Below, piece after piece: positions 33,438-42,527 of a stretch of 64,000 bases of DNA. The notes under the pieces are model-generated. The model saw nothing but the letters and a program-made list of their open reading frames with translations. It had not been told where the DNA came from and made no database searches. The position numbers were made by a program, and so were the translations under genes. Numbering within the stretch: position 1 is the first letter of the stretch; each line of letters opens with the position of its first letter. Source of the stretch: Glycomyces tritici (lineage in GTDB: Bacteria > Actinomycetota > Actinomycetes > Mycobacteriales > Micromonosporaceae); contig NZ_JAUEMJ010000002.1 of the NCBI RefSeq assembly GCF_030403505.1, positions 774,786 through 838,785 on the forward strand. Direction: 5' to 3'.

Positions 33438-36400
33438 TCAGTCCTCTTCGCGGGAGAACTTCTGGCTGATGACCTGCGTGACACCCGCGCGCATCGTCAC
33501 GCCGTACAGCGCGTCGCCGATCTCCATCGTGCGCTTCTGGTGCGTGATGATGAGCAGCTGCGAGTTCTCCTGCAACCGCCGCAGCAGGTCCAGCAGGCGG
33601 CCGAGGTTCACGTCGTCGAGCGCCGCCTCCACCTCGTCCATCAGGTAGAACGGGCTGGGGCGGGCGCGGAAGATCGCGACCAGGAGCGCCAGCGCGGTCA
33701 GGGACCGCTCGCCGCCGGAGAGCAGCGAGAGCCGCTTGACCTTCTTGCCGGGCGGGCGCGCCTCGACCTCGACGCCGGTGTGCAGCATGTCCTCGGGGTC
33801 GGTGAGCAGGATGCGGCCCTCACCGCCGGGGAAGACCGTCTGGAAGACGTTCTCGAACTCGCGGGCGGTGTCCGCGAAGGCCTCGGCGAAGACCTGCTGG
33901 ATGCGGTCGTCCACCTCCTTCACCACGGTGGTGAGGTCGGCGCGGGTCTTCTTGACGTCCTCGAGCTGCTCGTTGAGGAACTTGTAGCGCTCCTCGAGCG
34001 CCGCGAACTCCTCGAGCGCGAGCGGGTTGACCTTGCCGAGGAGCTTGAGCTCCCGCTCCCCGCGCGCGGCGCGCTTCTCCATGGTGGGGCGGTCGAACTC
34101 GTAGGGCTCGGGTTCGGGCCCGCCTTTCTCGAGCGCCGCGGCGACCTCTTCGGCACTGGGCGGCACGAGCTGATCGGGGCCGTACTCGGCCAAAAGCGTC
34201 TCGATGTCGACGCCGAACTCCGCCCCGGCCTTCTCCTCGAGCTGCTCGATGCGCAGCCGCTGCTCGGCGCGGGCGACCTCGTCGCGGTGCGCGGCGGAGG
34301 TGATGCGCTCGAGTTCGGCCGCAGTGGCACCGGCGCGGTTGCGGAGATCGGCCAGGGCGGCTTCGCGGCGGGTCTGCTCGGCGCCGACGCGGTCGCGTTC
34401 GATCGCCGCGGCCTCAAGGGAGTCGGTGATCGCGACGCCGGCGTTCTCGGCGGCCTCGGCCACGAGCGCGGCGACCTTCGCGCCGCGGGCGCGGGCCGCG
34501 CGGCGGGCTTCGGCCCGGGCGCGCGCGGCGCGCTCGGACTGGGCCTGGCGGGCGAGGGCGTCGGCGCGTCCGGCGAGCGCGGACGCGCGCTCCTCGGCGG
34601 TGCGGACGGAGAGCCGGGTCTCCATCTCGTTCTGGCGGGCGGCGTCGAGCGCGCGGGAGAGGACGTCGCGCTCGTCGGTGGAGGGCTCCTCGATCGCCGG
34701 CAGCGACTCCAGCTCCTCAAGGCGCGCTTCGAGGTCGGTGAGCCCGGCGGTGTCGGTCTCACGGGCGGCCTGGGCGCGGTCCTTCGTCTGCTGGAGGCGG
34801 GCGACCTCGGCCTCGGCGCTGCGGGCGGCCGCGCCGAGTTCGGCGAGGCGGCGGGCGACGACGCTGTGCGCGGCCTCGGCCTGGCGCTGGGCGGTGCGCA
34901 CCGCCTCGGCGGCCGCCTCGGCCTCGGCGTGGGCCTCGCGGGCGGCCTCGAACTGCTCGCGCAGCTGGGCGGCGAGGGACTCCGAGGCGAGCTTGCGGTC
35001 GCGGGCCTCGTCGACGGCGGCCTGGATCTCGATATAGGACTGGGCCTTCGCGGAGCCGCCGAACGCGGTCGCCGCACCGAGCACATCGCCCGCACGGGTG
35101 ACGGCGGTGAGCTGCGGGTGGGCGTCCACGATGGCGCGGGCGGCGTCGAGGTCGTCGGCGACGCACATCCCGGCGAGCACGGCGCGGACCGTGGAGGCGA
35201 GTTCGGCCGGGGCCTTGACGGTGTCGGCGACGGCCTTGAGGCCTTCGGGAACGGCCACATGCGACTGCGCACCGGCCACCAGGAAACCTGCCTGCCCGCC
35301 GTCCTCGTCGCGGAGGAACTTGAGCGCTTCGGCGGCGCTGGCGGGGTCGGCCACGGCGATGGCGTCGGCGAGGCGGCCGAGGGCGGCGGCGAGCACGGGC
35401 TCGTAGCCGGGTTCGACGGTGAGGAGTGCGGCGACGGACCCGAGGACGCCCGGAACGGCGTCGGCGCGGGCGAGGAGCGCGGCGGCGCCGTCCTTGCGGC
35501 GCAGGCCCACGGCGAGGGCTTCCTCGCGGGCGGCCCACTGGGAGGCTTCGCGGTCGGCTTCGCGCTCGGCGGCCTGGAGGCGGTCGGCTTCGGCCTTGGC
35601 GGCGGCCACGCGGGCCTTCGCTTCGGCGACGGCCTCGTCGAACTCGGTGTTCGACTCGACCGCTTCGTTCTCGGCCTCGGCTTCGGCGTGCGCCTCAGCG
35701 GCGGCTTCGGCGCGTTCGCGGGCTTCGGCGAGCGCGATGTTCGCCCGTTCGAGTTCTTCGGCCGCGGCGGCGGTGCGGGTCTGGAGGGAGTCGACGCGGC
35801 CCCGGAGGGTGGCGAGGGCTTCGCGGCGCTCGGCGGCGGCCTTCACGGCGGTGACGATGCGCTGCTCGGCCTCCGAGAGCGCGGCCTCGGTCTCCTCGCG
35901 GGCCTCCACTGCGGAGGAGAGCCGCTCGGAGTCCTCCGCGATGGACTCGCGCAGCTCGATCTCCTGCTCGCGGATGCGCTCGGCCTCGGTCTCGAGGACC
36001 TCGGGGTCGCGTCCGGCGCGGTCGTCGCCGGCGTCCTCGGAGAGGTAGCGGCGGCGCTCGGCGGCGAGCTGGGCGGTCGAGCGCAGGCGCTCGGCGACGG
36101 CCTGGAGGCGGTACCAGGTCTCCTGGAGGCGGGCCAGGCGCGGCTTGTCGGCGGCGTGCGCGGCCTCGACCTCGCCCACCTGGGCGTTGAGGCGCTCGTG
36201 CTCCTCGGCGAGGACGTCCTTGCGCTCCTTGAGGGCCTCTTCGTCGGCGAGGTCTTTGGCGATGTTGCCGCGCAGCGACGTGAGGTCGTCGGCGAGGAGG
36301 CGCAGGCGGGCCTCGCGCAGGTCCATCTGGATGGTCTGGGCGCGGCGGGCGAGTTCGGCCTGGCGCCCGAGCGGCTTGAGCTGGCGGCGCAGCTCCCCGG

Positions 36401-36983
36401 TGAGGTCGGCGAGGCGGTCGAGGTTGCCCTGCATGCCCTCGAGCTTGCGGAGCGCCTTCTCCTTGCGCTTGCGGTGCTTGAGGACGCCGGCGGCCTCCTC
36501 GATGAAGGCGCGGCGGTCCTCGGGGCGGGCGTGCAGATAGGAGTCGAGCTTGCCCTGGCCGACGAGGACGTGCATCTCGCGGCCGATGCCGGCGTCGGAG
36601 AGGAGGTCCTGCACGTCGAGGAGGCGGCAGCGGTCGCCGTTGATCTCGTACTCGCCTTCGCCGGAGCGGTACATGCGGCGGGTGATCGAGACTTCGGAGT
36701 AGTCGATGGGGATGGCGCCGTCGGAGTTGTCGATGGTGAGCGTGACCTCGGCGCGGCCGAGGGCGGGGCGGCCGGTGGTGCCCGCGAAGATGACGTCCTC
36801 CATCTTGCCGCCGCGCAGGGACTTCGCGCCCTGCTCGCCGAGGACCCAGGCGATGGCGTCGACGACATTGGACTTCCCGGAGCCGTTCGGGCCCACGACG
36901 CAGGTGATCCCCGGTTCGAAACGCAGGGTCGTGGCCGAGGCGAAGGACTTGAAGCCCTTCAGCGTGAGGCTCTTCAGGTACAA
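33438..36983 (-). CDS. smc: SMC, chromosome condensation ATPase
   Basis: 1181 residues, TTG start with GGAG 6 nt upstream. Walker A GPNGSGKSN near residue 32, hinge around 500-650 (VPGVLGSVAALLTVEPGYEPVLAAALG), long coiled coils on both sides with regular Ala/Glu/Arg heptads, signature LLSGGERSLTALAL and Walker B MDEVEAALDD at the C-terminus. It organises chromosome arms with ScpAB, which are elsewhere. A -10 TATACC (37059-37064, minus) gives a ~70-nt leader. Confidence 0.97.
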   Translation of the reverse strand: MYLKSLTLKGFKSFASATTLRFEPGITCVVGPNGSGKSNVVDAIAWVLGEQGAKSLRGGKMEDVIFAGTTGRPALGRAEVTLTIDNSDGAIPIDYSEVSITRRMYRSGEGEYEINGDRCRLLDVQDLLSDAGIGREMHVLVGQGKLDSYLHARPEDRRAFIEEAAGVLKHRKRKEKALRKLEGMQGNLDRLADLTGELRRQLKPLGRQAELARRAQTIQMDLREARLRLLADDLTSLRGNIAKDLADEEALKERKDVLAEEHERLNAQVGEVEAAHAADKPRLARLQETWYRLQAVAERLRSTAQLAAERRRYLSEDAGDDRAGRDPEVLETEAERIREQEIELRESIAEDSERLSSAVEAREETEAALSEAEQRIVTAVKAAAERREALATLRGRVDSLQTRTAAAAEELERANIALAEARERAEAAAEAHAEAEAENEAVESNTEFDEAVAEAKARVAAAKAEADRLQAAEREADREASQWAAREEALAVGLRRKDGAAALLARADAVPGVLGSVAALLTVEPGYEPVLAAALGRLADAIAVADPASAAEALKFLRDEDGGQAGFLVAGAQSHVAVPEGLKAVADTVKAPAELASTVRAVLAGMCVADDLDAARAIVDAHPQLTAVTRAGDVLGAATAFGGSAKAQSYIEIQAAVDEARDRKLASESLAAQLREQFEAAREAHAEAEAAAEAVRTAQRQAEAAHSVVARRLAELGAAARSAEAEVARLQQTKDRAQAARETDTAGLTDLEARLEELESLPAIEEPSTDERDVLSRALDAARQNEMETRLSVRTAEERASALAGRADALARQAQSERAARARAEARRAARARGAKVAALVAEAAENAGVAITDSLEAAAIERDRVGAEQTRREAALADLRNRAGATAAELERITSAAHRDEVARAEQRLRIEQLEEKAGAEFGVDIETLLAEYGPDQLVPPSAEEVAAALEKGGPEPEPYEFDRPTMEKRAARGERELKLLGKVNPLALEEFAALEERYKFLNEQLEDVKKTRADLTTVVKEVDDRIQQVFAEAFADTAREFENVFQTVFPGGEGRILLTDPEDMLHTGVEVEARPPGKKVKRLSLLSGGERSLTALALLVAIFRARPSPFYLMDEVEAALDDVNLGRLLDLLRRLQENSQLLIITHQKRTMEIGDALYGVTMRAGVTQVISQKFSREED

Positions 36984-37199
36984 CGGTCGCTCCGGGCTGG
37001 TGTGCGTCGCTTCGGGTGCGGGACCGTCCCAGCCTACAAGGCCGCCATCGAGGAGAGGGGTATATCAAAGGCCCCAAAGGGGACGAACTGGGGGGAGGTG
37101 GCGGGGCTTTCCAGGGCGGCCGGGCCCGCAGGGGCGGACATAGCAATGCGCGCCGGCTGTATCAGCAGGCGCGCCGGTGTTTCGTTGTCGCGAGACGAC

Positions 37200-37388
37200 T
37201 TAAGTCAACGCGGGCTCGTGCAGCCGCATCAACTCCTCGACATGATCGTGCTCGATCTCGTCCTCCCGGGCCCGGAGCTCGGCGAGCTCGGACTCGAGGT
37301 TGCGTACTCGCGCGCGTAGCTGGACCACTTCTTCGAGCAGGCGCTTGTTGGGAGCCTGGCCGATGTGGCCGTAGAGGGCTTTCGCCAT
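37200..37388 (-). CDS. Small coiled-coil protein
   Basis: 62 residues, ATG with AAGGAG 6 nt upstream. MAKALYGHIGQAPNKRLLEEV then a heptad-patterned helix LRARVRNLESELAELRAREDEIE. Similar short proteins starting M(A/S)KALYGHxG occur in other actinobacteria as hypotheticals. Function unknown. The 216 bp between it and smc contains two GCGCGCCGG direct repeats. Confidence 0.75.
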   Translation of the reverse strand: MAKALYGHIGQAPNKRLLEEVVQLRARVRNLESELAELRAREDEIEHDHVEELMRLHEPALT

Positions 37389-37736
37389 GGTTTCTCCTTG
37401 CGATCACGTCGACTGGTGGCGTTGGCGTACGCACCATGAAAACGTCGCATTTGCTGAGTGAATTTTTTTAGCCGCTGGGGCCGATTGCCCCTAGCCGGAC
37501 CAGTGGAGCACGGCTCGTGAACACTGGCCGTCTCCTGACATCATCCGCCTGATCGACGGTTCTCGTCAAGCTTTGCACATGCTTTGCCCACTGGATTCGA
37601 CGGGGGTCACACTCGAGGGGGTGGCTCACGTCTGGAACGGGGCGATCTGCTTAGTGCATGGGGCGCGGAAACCTGGTAGGGTCCCGGAAAATCCGAACGA
37701 TTCACACGTAACCCCACGTGACGAGGCCCTACCCCC
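37389..37736. other. 348-bp divergent region before the CAP-domain gene
   Basis: Contains a run of seven T (37463-37469), a GGGGC-N5-GCCCC hairpin (37477-37491), an inverted repeat CCAGTG-N16-CACTGG (37500-37527) and a -10 TAGGGT (37677-37682) that would start a ~50-nt leader for the CAP gene. No known riboswitch consensus was recognised. Confidence 0.45.
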
Positions 37737-38477
37737 ATGCGAAGACTCCAGGGCGGACGCCACCGCGACCGCGCCGAGCACCGCCGCCGGATGCTCCTGC
37801 TGATTCCGGCGCTCTTCGGGCTCACGGCCGCCGCGACCTCACTGTGGGCGCTCGGATCGCCACTCGACGGCCTCGCCGCCTCCGGCGACGCCCCCACCAC
37901 CGCCCAGGTCGAGACCACCCTCCCGGAGGAATCCCCCTCCCCCGAGGCCGAGGTGCTCGACGCCCCCGGCGAAGCGGGCATGCGCACGCAGGAGGCCGAG
38001 GAAGTCCCCACGACCGAGACGCCCGAGGAGACCACCGAGGCGCCGACCCAGGCGGACGACGAGGACGCCGGCGGCGACGAGGACCAGGGCGGATCCGGCG
38101 AGTACGCCGACACCGAAGCTGCCGTGGCCGACCTCGTCGACGCCGAGCGCGCCGAAGCCGGCTGCGGCGCCCTCGAACGCGACACCCGCCTCGACGCCGC
38201 CGCGCGCCTCCACGCCGAGGACATGGCCGTCAACGACTACTTCGACCACACCTCGCAGGACGGCCGCGGCCCCACTGAACGCGCCGCCGAGCAGGGCTAC
38301 GAAGGCGGCGTCGGCGAGAACATCGCCGCGGGCTACCCCGACGCCGCGGCCGTCATGGAGGGGTGGATGAACTCCGAAGGGCACCGCGCCAACATCCTCA
38401 ACTGCGGCTACAGCGTGATCGGCATCGGCATCGCCGACCGCGACGGCACCCTCTACTGGGTCCAGAACTTCGGCTGA
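37737..38477 (+). CDS. Exported CAP-domain (SCP/PR-1-like) protein
   Basis: 246 residues. Basic N-terminus (RRLQGGRHRDRAEHRRR) and hydrophobic segment MLLLIPALFGLTAAATSLWALG (signal anchor or signal peptide), acidic Thr/Glu/Asp linker (~55-120), CAP domain ~125-246 with DAERAEAGCGALERDTRLDAAARLHAEDM, HTSQDGRGPTERA, GENIA, WMNSEGHRANIL and YWVQNFG. The pocket His/Glu are present. Extracellular. Function in bacteria is mostly unknown. Confidence 0.88.
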   Translation: MRRLQGGRHRDRAEHRRRMLLLIPALFGLTAAATSLWALGSPLDGLAASGDAPTTAQVETTLPEESPSPEAEVLDAPGEAGMRTQEAEEVPTTETPEETTEAPTQADDEDAGGDEDQGGSGEYADTEAAVADLVDAERAEAGCGALERDTRLDAAARLHAEDMAVNDYFDHTSQDGRGPTERAAEQGYEGGVGENIAAGYPDAAAVMEGWMNSEGHRANILNCGYSVIGIGIADRDGTLYWVQNFG

Positions 38478-38656
38478 CAGGACCCCGTTCGGAGCACCGA
38501 TCAGGCCCAGCATTATCGCAGGTGAACCACGCTGGAACCTCTTACTGTCGTCCATCCGACTCAAGCCTGGACTGAATGATTACCAACAGTCATGCTGGGA
38601 TGGCCGCCCGCTGAGGCGCGCATCTGGGGAGGCGACCAAAAAACCTGAAGGACGAG

Positions 38657-39298
38657 GTGCCAACCGTGCGTGTCATGCTGTACGACCCGAATCAGGTCTT
38701 CTCCGCCAGCATTCGACCCCTGCTCCACCGACGCGGTGACATCCCAGTCGAAGCCAGGACCGCGAAAGCGCTCGTGGCGGCGGATGCGCAGATCGACTGC
38801 TGCCTTGTCGCACTCGAAGCGGTCTCCCGCAACCGGGTGCTGACCGACTGCAAGCGACCGCTGTTCCTCATCACCGACCGCGACGACGGCTCGGTGCTCC
38901 GCAAAGCCGTCTCGGTCTCGGCCGCCGGCATAGCCAATACGCACATCTTGCCCGGTGATCTGCTCCAAGCCATCGACCGCGGACTCCTCAGCCCGCCCTA
39001 CTACGATCCGCAGCTGCTGCGCGCGGCCCTCCAGCCGGCCCCGCTCCTCGGCGAGCACGACGCACTCGAACTCGCACACCACCTGACCCCGAGAGAGGAC
39101 GACGTGCTGCGCCGCATCGTGCGCGGCGAACCGACCGCCCAGATGGCCACCCAGATGGGCGTCTCCGTCTCCACCGTCCGCTCCCACGTCCAGAACGTCC
39201 TCGGCAAGCTCGGCGTGAACTCGCGCCTCGCGGCCATCGCCTTCGCCATCAACTACGGCCTGGACACCGTCAGGGAGCAGCATCCGCAGCTCAGCTGA
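38657..39298 (+). CDS. LuxR-type regulator with degenerate receiver domain
   Basis: 213 residues, GTG with GAAGGA upstream. C-terminal HTH ~145-205: LTPREDDVLRRIVRGEPTAQMATQMGVSVSTVRSHVQNVLGKLGV. The N-terminal ~110 residues have the receiver layout (VRVMLYDPN, later LFLITD) but the phospho-acceptor strand reads CLVALEAV, without Asp, and the conserved Lys is missing (NTHILPGD). It is therefore an orphan, phosphorylation-independent regulator. No sensor kinase adjacent. Targets unknown. Confidence 0.85.
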   Translation: MPTVRVMLYDPNQVFSASIRPLLHRRGDIPVEARTAKALVAADAQIDCCLVALEAVSRNRVLTDCKRPLFLITDRDDGSVLRKAVSVSAAGIANTHILPGDLLQAIDRGLLSPPYYDPQLLRAALQPAPLLGEHDALELAHHLTPREDDVLRRIVRGEPTAQMATQMGVSVSTVRSHVQNVLGKLGVNSRLAAIAFAINYGLDTVREQHPQLS

Positions 39299-39339
39299 GC
39301 CGCGGCGGCGATGCCCGGCGCAGGGCTCATACTTGAGGG

Positions 39340-40170
39340 GTGCCAGAGCTTCCCGAAGTAGAGACCGTCCGCCGCGGGGTCGACGAGGCCTTCCGCGGCG
39401 GACACATCCGCGCCGTCGAGGTGTACAACCCCCGGACCGTGCGCCGCCACGCCACCGGCATCGCCGACTTCCAGCTGAGCCTCACGGGCCTCCAGGTCAC
39501 CGGCAGCGGGCGGCGCGGCAAGTTCATGTGGCTGACCCTCGACGACGGCCGGGCGCTCGTGTGCCACCTGGGCATGAGCGGCCAGCTGCACGTCGTCACC
39601 GACGGACGCGCGGCGCACAAGCACCTGCGCGGCCGGATCGGGTTCGCCGACCGGCGCGAGCTGTGGTTCATCGACCAGCGCACCTTCGGGTACTGGGACC
39701 TCGCGGAACTCGACGGCGCGGTGCCGAAGACCATGGCGCACATCGCCCCGGACGTGTTCGAGGCCGAGTTCGACGCCGGCGCGGCCGCGGAGCGGCTGCT
39801 GCGGCGCCGCATCGAAGTGAAGAAGGCCCTGCTCGACCAGACCTGGATCAGCGGGGTCGGGAACATCTACGCCGACGAGGCGCTGTGGCGCGCGCGGCTG
39901 CGCGGCCGGCGCAGCGGCGACTCGCTCTCCAAGCGCAAGGCCGTCGAGCTGCTCGGGCATGTGAAGGACGTGCTCACCGAGTCGCTCGCGGTCGGCGGCA
40001 CCTCGTTCGACGAGCTGTACGTGGACGCCCGCGGCGAGGCCGGGTACTTCGCCCGCGAACTCGCGGTCTACGGCCGCGCGGGCCAGCCGTGCAAGCGCTG
40101 CGGCACCCCGATCGAACGCGAGGTCATCGGCGACAGGTCCGCCCACTACTGCCCGAAGTGCCAGCGCTGA
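39340..40170 (+). CDS. mutM: Formamidopyrimidine-DNA glycosylase (MutM/Fpg)
   Basis: 276 residues, GTG with CATACT 6 nt upstream (leaderless). After Met removal the catalytic Pro begins PELPEVETV. Lys of the beta-hairpin in SGRRGKFMW, the H2TH region (KKALLDQTWISGVGNIYADEAL) and a C-terminal zinc finger CKRCGTP...CPKC are present. It excises 8-oxoguanine. Unlike in many actinobacteria it is opposite to rnc rather than following it. Confidence 0.96.
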   Translation: MPELPEVETVRRGVDEAFRGGHIRAVEVYNPRTVRRHATGIADFQLSLTGLQVTGSGRRGKFMWLTLDDGRALVCHLGMSGQLHVVTDGRAAHKHLRGRIGFADRRELWFIDQRTFGYWDLAELDGAVPKTMAHIAPDVFEAEFDAGAAAERLLRRRIEVKKALLDQTWISGVGNIYADEALWRARLRGRRSGDSLSKRKAVELLGHVKDVLTESLAVGGTSFDELYVDARGEAGYFARELAVYGRAGQPCKRCGTPIEREVIGDRSAHYCPKCQR

Positions 40171-40178
40171 AGACGCGA

Positions 40179-40210
40179 AGGGCGGCACCGGAGCAATCCG
40201 GTGCCGCCCT
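40179..40210. terminator. Bidirectional terminator between mutM and rnc
   Basis: Perfect 14-bp stem (40179-40192 with 40197-40210), GCAA tetraloop, between convergent stops. Confidence 0.85.
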
Positions 40211-40223
40211 CGCAAGCGTCTGC

Positions 40224-40940
40224 TTACCGCTGCTTCACGCCGAGGCGTTCGGACAGCATCTGCCAAGCGAGCTTGGCGGCGATCTGCTCGGCGTCCTTCT
40301 TGGAACCGCCGGAGCCCTCGCCGAACTCCTCGCCGGCCACGACCGCCCACGCCGTGAACTGCTTCGCGTGGTCGGGACCGGACTCCGTGATCCGGTACTC
40401 GGGCACACCGAGCCCCGAATCGGCCGTCAGCTCCTGCAGGCTCGTCTTCCAGTCCAGGGCGGCGCCCTGGCCGGCAGCGGCCTCCATGAGCGGGTCGAAG
40501 AACCGGTGCACCACGACCTTGGCGGTCTCCACCCCGTACTGCAGGTAGACGGCGCCCAGCAGCGCCTCCACCGCATCGGCGAGGATCGAGTTCTTGCCGC
40601 GTCCGCCCGAGCTCTCCTCGCCCTTGCCGAGCAGGAGGTGCGGGCCGATGCCGCCCGCGCCCATGCGGCGCGCCACCCCGGCCAGCGCCTTCATGTTCAC
40701 CACCGACGCGCGCAGGCGCGCGAGCTGCCCTTCGGGCAGGTCGGGGTGCTCCTGGTAGAGCGCGGTGGTGACCACCAGGCTGAGCACGGAGTCCCCGAGG
40801 AACTCCAGGCGCTCATTGGTGGGCAGTCCGCCGTGCTCGTAGGCGTATGACCGGTGCGTCAGGGCGAGACGCAGCAGTTCGGGGTCGATCGCTCGAACCC
40901 CGAACACCGCTTCGAAATGTTGTACTGCCTTGTCGCCCAT
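40224..40940 (-). CDS. rnc: Ribonuclease III
   Basis: 238 residues. Signature [12 protein letters not shown], second catalytic cluster [18 protein letters not shown], and dsRNA-binding domain ~160-232 ([16 protein letters not shown]...[15 protein letters not shown]). It processes rRNA and structured mRNA. The start is 12 bp after the rpmF stop with no SD, so it is probably translated by coupling. Confidence 0.96.
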   Translation of the reverse strand: MGDKAVQHFEAVFGVRAIDPELLRLALTHRSYAYEHGGLPTNERLEFLGDSVLSLVVTTALYQEHPDLPEGQLARLRASVVNMKALAGVARRMGAGGIGPHLLLGKGEESSGGRGKNSILADAVEALLGAVYLQYGVETAKVVVHRFFDPLMEAAAGQGAALDWKTSLQELTADSGLGVPEYRITESGPDHAKQFTAWAVVAGEEFGEGSGGSKKDAEQIAAKLAWQMLSERLGVKQR

Positions 40941-40952
40941 GCGTGGGAGGAC

Positions 40953-41126
40953 TTAGGCCTCGAGGACCTGACGGCCCCTGTACGTGCCGCAGACCTCACA
41001 GACCTGGTGGCCGCGCTTCTTGGCGTGGCACTGCTGGCACTCGATCAACTGGATCGGGGCAGCTTTCCACTGCGACCGACGGTGTCGGGTGTTGCTGCGC
41101 GACATACGACGCTTCGGAACAGCCAC
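40953..41126 (-). CDS. rpmF: Ribosomal protein bL32, zinc-ribbon form
   Basis: 57 residues, GTG 41126 with GGAG 8 nt upstream. [18 protein letters not shown] start is diagnostic. Four Cys (30, 33, 43, 46) make the zinc ribbon, so this is the Zn-dependent (C+) paralogue. Standard neighbours: DUF177 upstream, rnc downstream. Confidence 0.97.
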   Translation of the reverse strand: MAVPKRRMSRSNTRHRRSQWKAAPIQLIECQQCHAKKRGHQVCEVCGTYRGRQVLEA

Positions 41127-41159
41127 TTCAGAACTCCATACCTATACGCTTACGCTGTG

Positions 41160-41729
41160 CTATTTCGATTCGCCGTCATTGTCGGCGAGTCGAAGCTTCT
41201 CCAAGCCCGCCCAACGGGGGTCCACGGTCTCGTGAACGTGGTCGTCGGGCAGTTCATCCCAGGGAACGCCGCACTCGGCGCACATTCCCGGGCAGTCAGG
41301 TCGGCACAGCGGGGTGACTGGCATCGCCAGCACCAGCGCGTCCCGGACCGCGGGCTCCAGATCGAGCAGGTCCCCCTCGAGCCGCATGATCTCATCGGCT
41401 TCGGTGGTCGCTTCGGTGACGGAGCCCTGATAAGCGTACAGCTCCTGCACCTGGACGCTGAGAGCGTCCTGCACCGGTGCGAGGCACCTCGCACACTCGC
41501 CTTCCGCGACCGCCTCGACCCGGCCGGTGGCGAGCACGCCTTCGCTGACGCCGGTGAGGTGGATGTCGAGGTCGAGGACCGCGCCCTTGGGGACCGCGTA
41601 CACCGTTTCGAGGCCGTAGGCCTCGGGTGCGGGGATCTCGCGCGCGACGTGCATCGTCGTGCCCGCGCCGCGCAGTTCCGCGGTGTCGAACACCAGCGGC
41701 GCGGCGGGATCCAGAGCGGTCTTCGTCAT
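41160..41729 (-). CDS. DUF177 (YceD) family protein
   Basis: 189 residues. The conserved core GECARCLAPVQDALSVQVQELY and the C-terminal CRPDCPGMCAECGVPWDE (CxxxCxGxCxxCG) are clear. It pairs with rpmF across bacteria and is linked to 23S rRNA / large subunit assembly. 33 bp before rpmF, likely one transcript. Confidence 0.93.
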   Translation of the reverse strand: MTKTALDPAAPLVFDTAELRGAGTTMHVAREIPAPEAYGLETVYAVPKGAVLDLDIHLTGVSEGVLATGRVEAVAEGECARCLAPVQDALSVQVQELYAYQGSVTEATTEADEIMRLEGDLLDLEPAVRDALVLAMPVTPLCRPDCPGMCAECGVPWDELPDDHVHETVDPRWAGLEKLRLADNDGESK

Positions 41730-41874
41730 GGGTGTACTGCGGTCCTTCGATAGGGAGGTGCGCCTCGATCGAGGCCGACCGGTAATGCTACATCAACGGC
41801 GGAACCGGCCCCAACCCAGGTAGCGGGCACGATGCGGCGCGCTGAGAGGGTGTGAGCGAGCCGACACGGCGGGG

Positions 41875-41947
41875 CCCGCCCGGTGCCGCCGGGCGGGGGC
41901 CCGAAGGGGTGGTTCGCGAAGTCCGGCGGCCGGCGGGCTGCGCGAAC
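41875..41947 (-). terminator. Two hairpins beyond the SepIVA-like gene
   Basis: First, GTTCGCG / CGCGAAC (41912-41918 with 41941-41947) enclosing a GC-rich arm, directly after the stop. Second, a 9-bp perfect stem (41875-41883 with 41889-41897). Together they probably end sepIVA transcription before DUF177. Confidence 0.6.
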
Positions 41948-41951
41948 GCCC

Positions 41952-42491
41952 CTAGAGCTGCGGCAGCGGTTTCTCTTCTTCGACCGGTTCCTGCTGCGAG
42001 GGCGCGAAGCTGCCGATCTCCCGGAGGGTGTGCATCTTGTCGCGGCCGCGCTCCACGCCCGAGAGGGCGCGGTGCAGGAACTGCTCGAAGTTGGCGAGCG
42101 TCGTGTCGACGTACTCGTCGACCTCGTCGCGCAGGCGCTGCGCCTCGCCGCGGGCCTCCGCGATGATGCGGTTGCCCTCGTGCTCGGCGGAGACGGTGAT
42201 CTCGTGGCGGGAGACGAGCCTCGCGTGCTCGGTCTCGCCCTCGGTGATGATCCGCTCGGCCTCGCGCTCGCCGGCGTCGATGATCTTGTCGCGCTCCTGG
42301 AGCATGGCCTCGGCGCGCCGCAGGTCGCCGGGGAGTTCGTTCTGGAGCTCTTCGAGCATGGCGATCATCTCGGCCCGGTCAACTTTGCAGGCCCTTGACA
42401 TGGGCACGGCCTTGGCCTGCTCCACGTAGGCGATGATCTCTTCGATCCGGTCGAGCGCACCCACCGATTTGCTCCCGTCGATGTCAGTCAT
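41952..42491 (-). CDS. sepIVA: SepIVA-like septation protein (DivIVA-related coiled coil)
   Basis: 179 residues, ATG with GACAAT 6 nt upstream (leaderless). ALDRIEEIIAYVEQAKAVPMSRACKVDRAEMIAMLEEL matches the N-terminus of mycobacterial SepIVA (Rv2927c), and EGNRIIAEARGEAQRLRDEVDEYVDTTLANFEQFL its C-terminal helix. The order coaD-sepIVA-DUF177 is also the same. The long central coil of the mycobacterial protein is much shorter here. Predicted role: divisome and polar cell-envelope coordination. Confidence 0.8.
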   Translation of the reverse strand: MTDIDGSKSVGALDRIEEIIAYVEQAKAVPMSRACKVDRAEMIAMLEELQNELPGDLRRAEAMLQERDKIIDAGEREAERIITEGETEHARLVSRHEITVSAEHEGNRIIAEARGEAQRLRDEVDEYVDTTLANFEQFLHRALSGVERGRDKMHTLREIGSFAPSQQEPVEEEKPLPQL

Positions 42492-42527
42492 GGGGACATT
42501 GTCCCGGATGAGGGTGGAATAAGGAGG

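Noticed and set aside
37148..37179. GCGCGCCGG direct repeats as an attachment site
   Set aside because: No integrase, tRNA or element boundary nearby, and the GC-rich background makes short repeats common.
32217..37319. 1700-codon open frame opposite smc/ftsY
   Set aside because: Biased composition, no motifs, and it spans two genes that are certain on the other strand.
37389..37736. c-di-AMP (ydaO-type) riboswitch before the CAP-domain gene
   Set aside because: Such switches precede cell-wall genes in actinobacteria, but the conserved core elements could not be found here.
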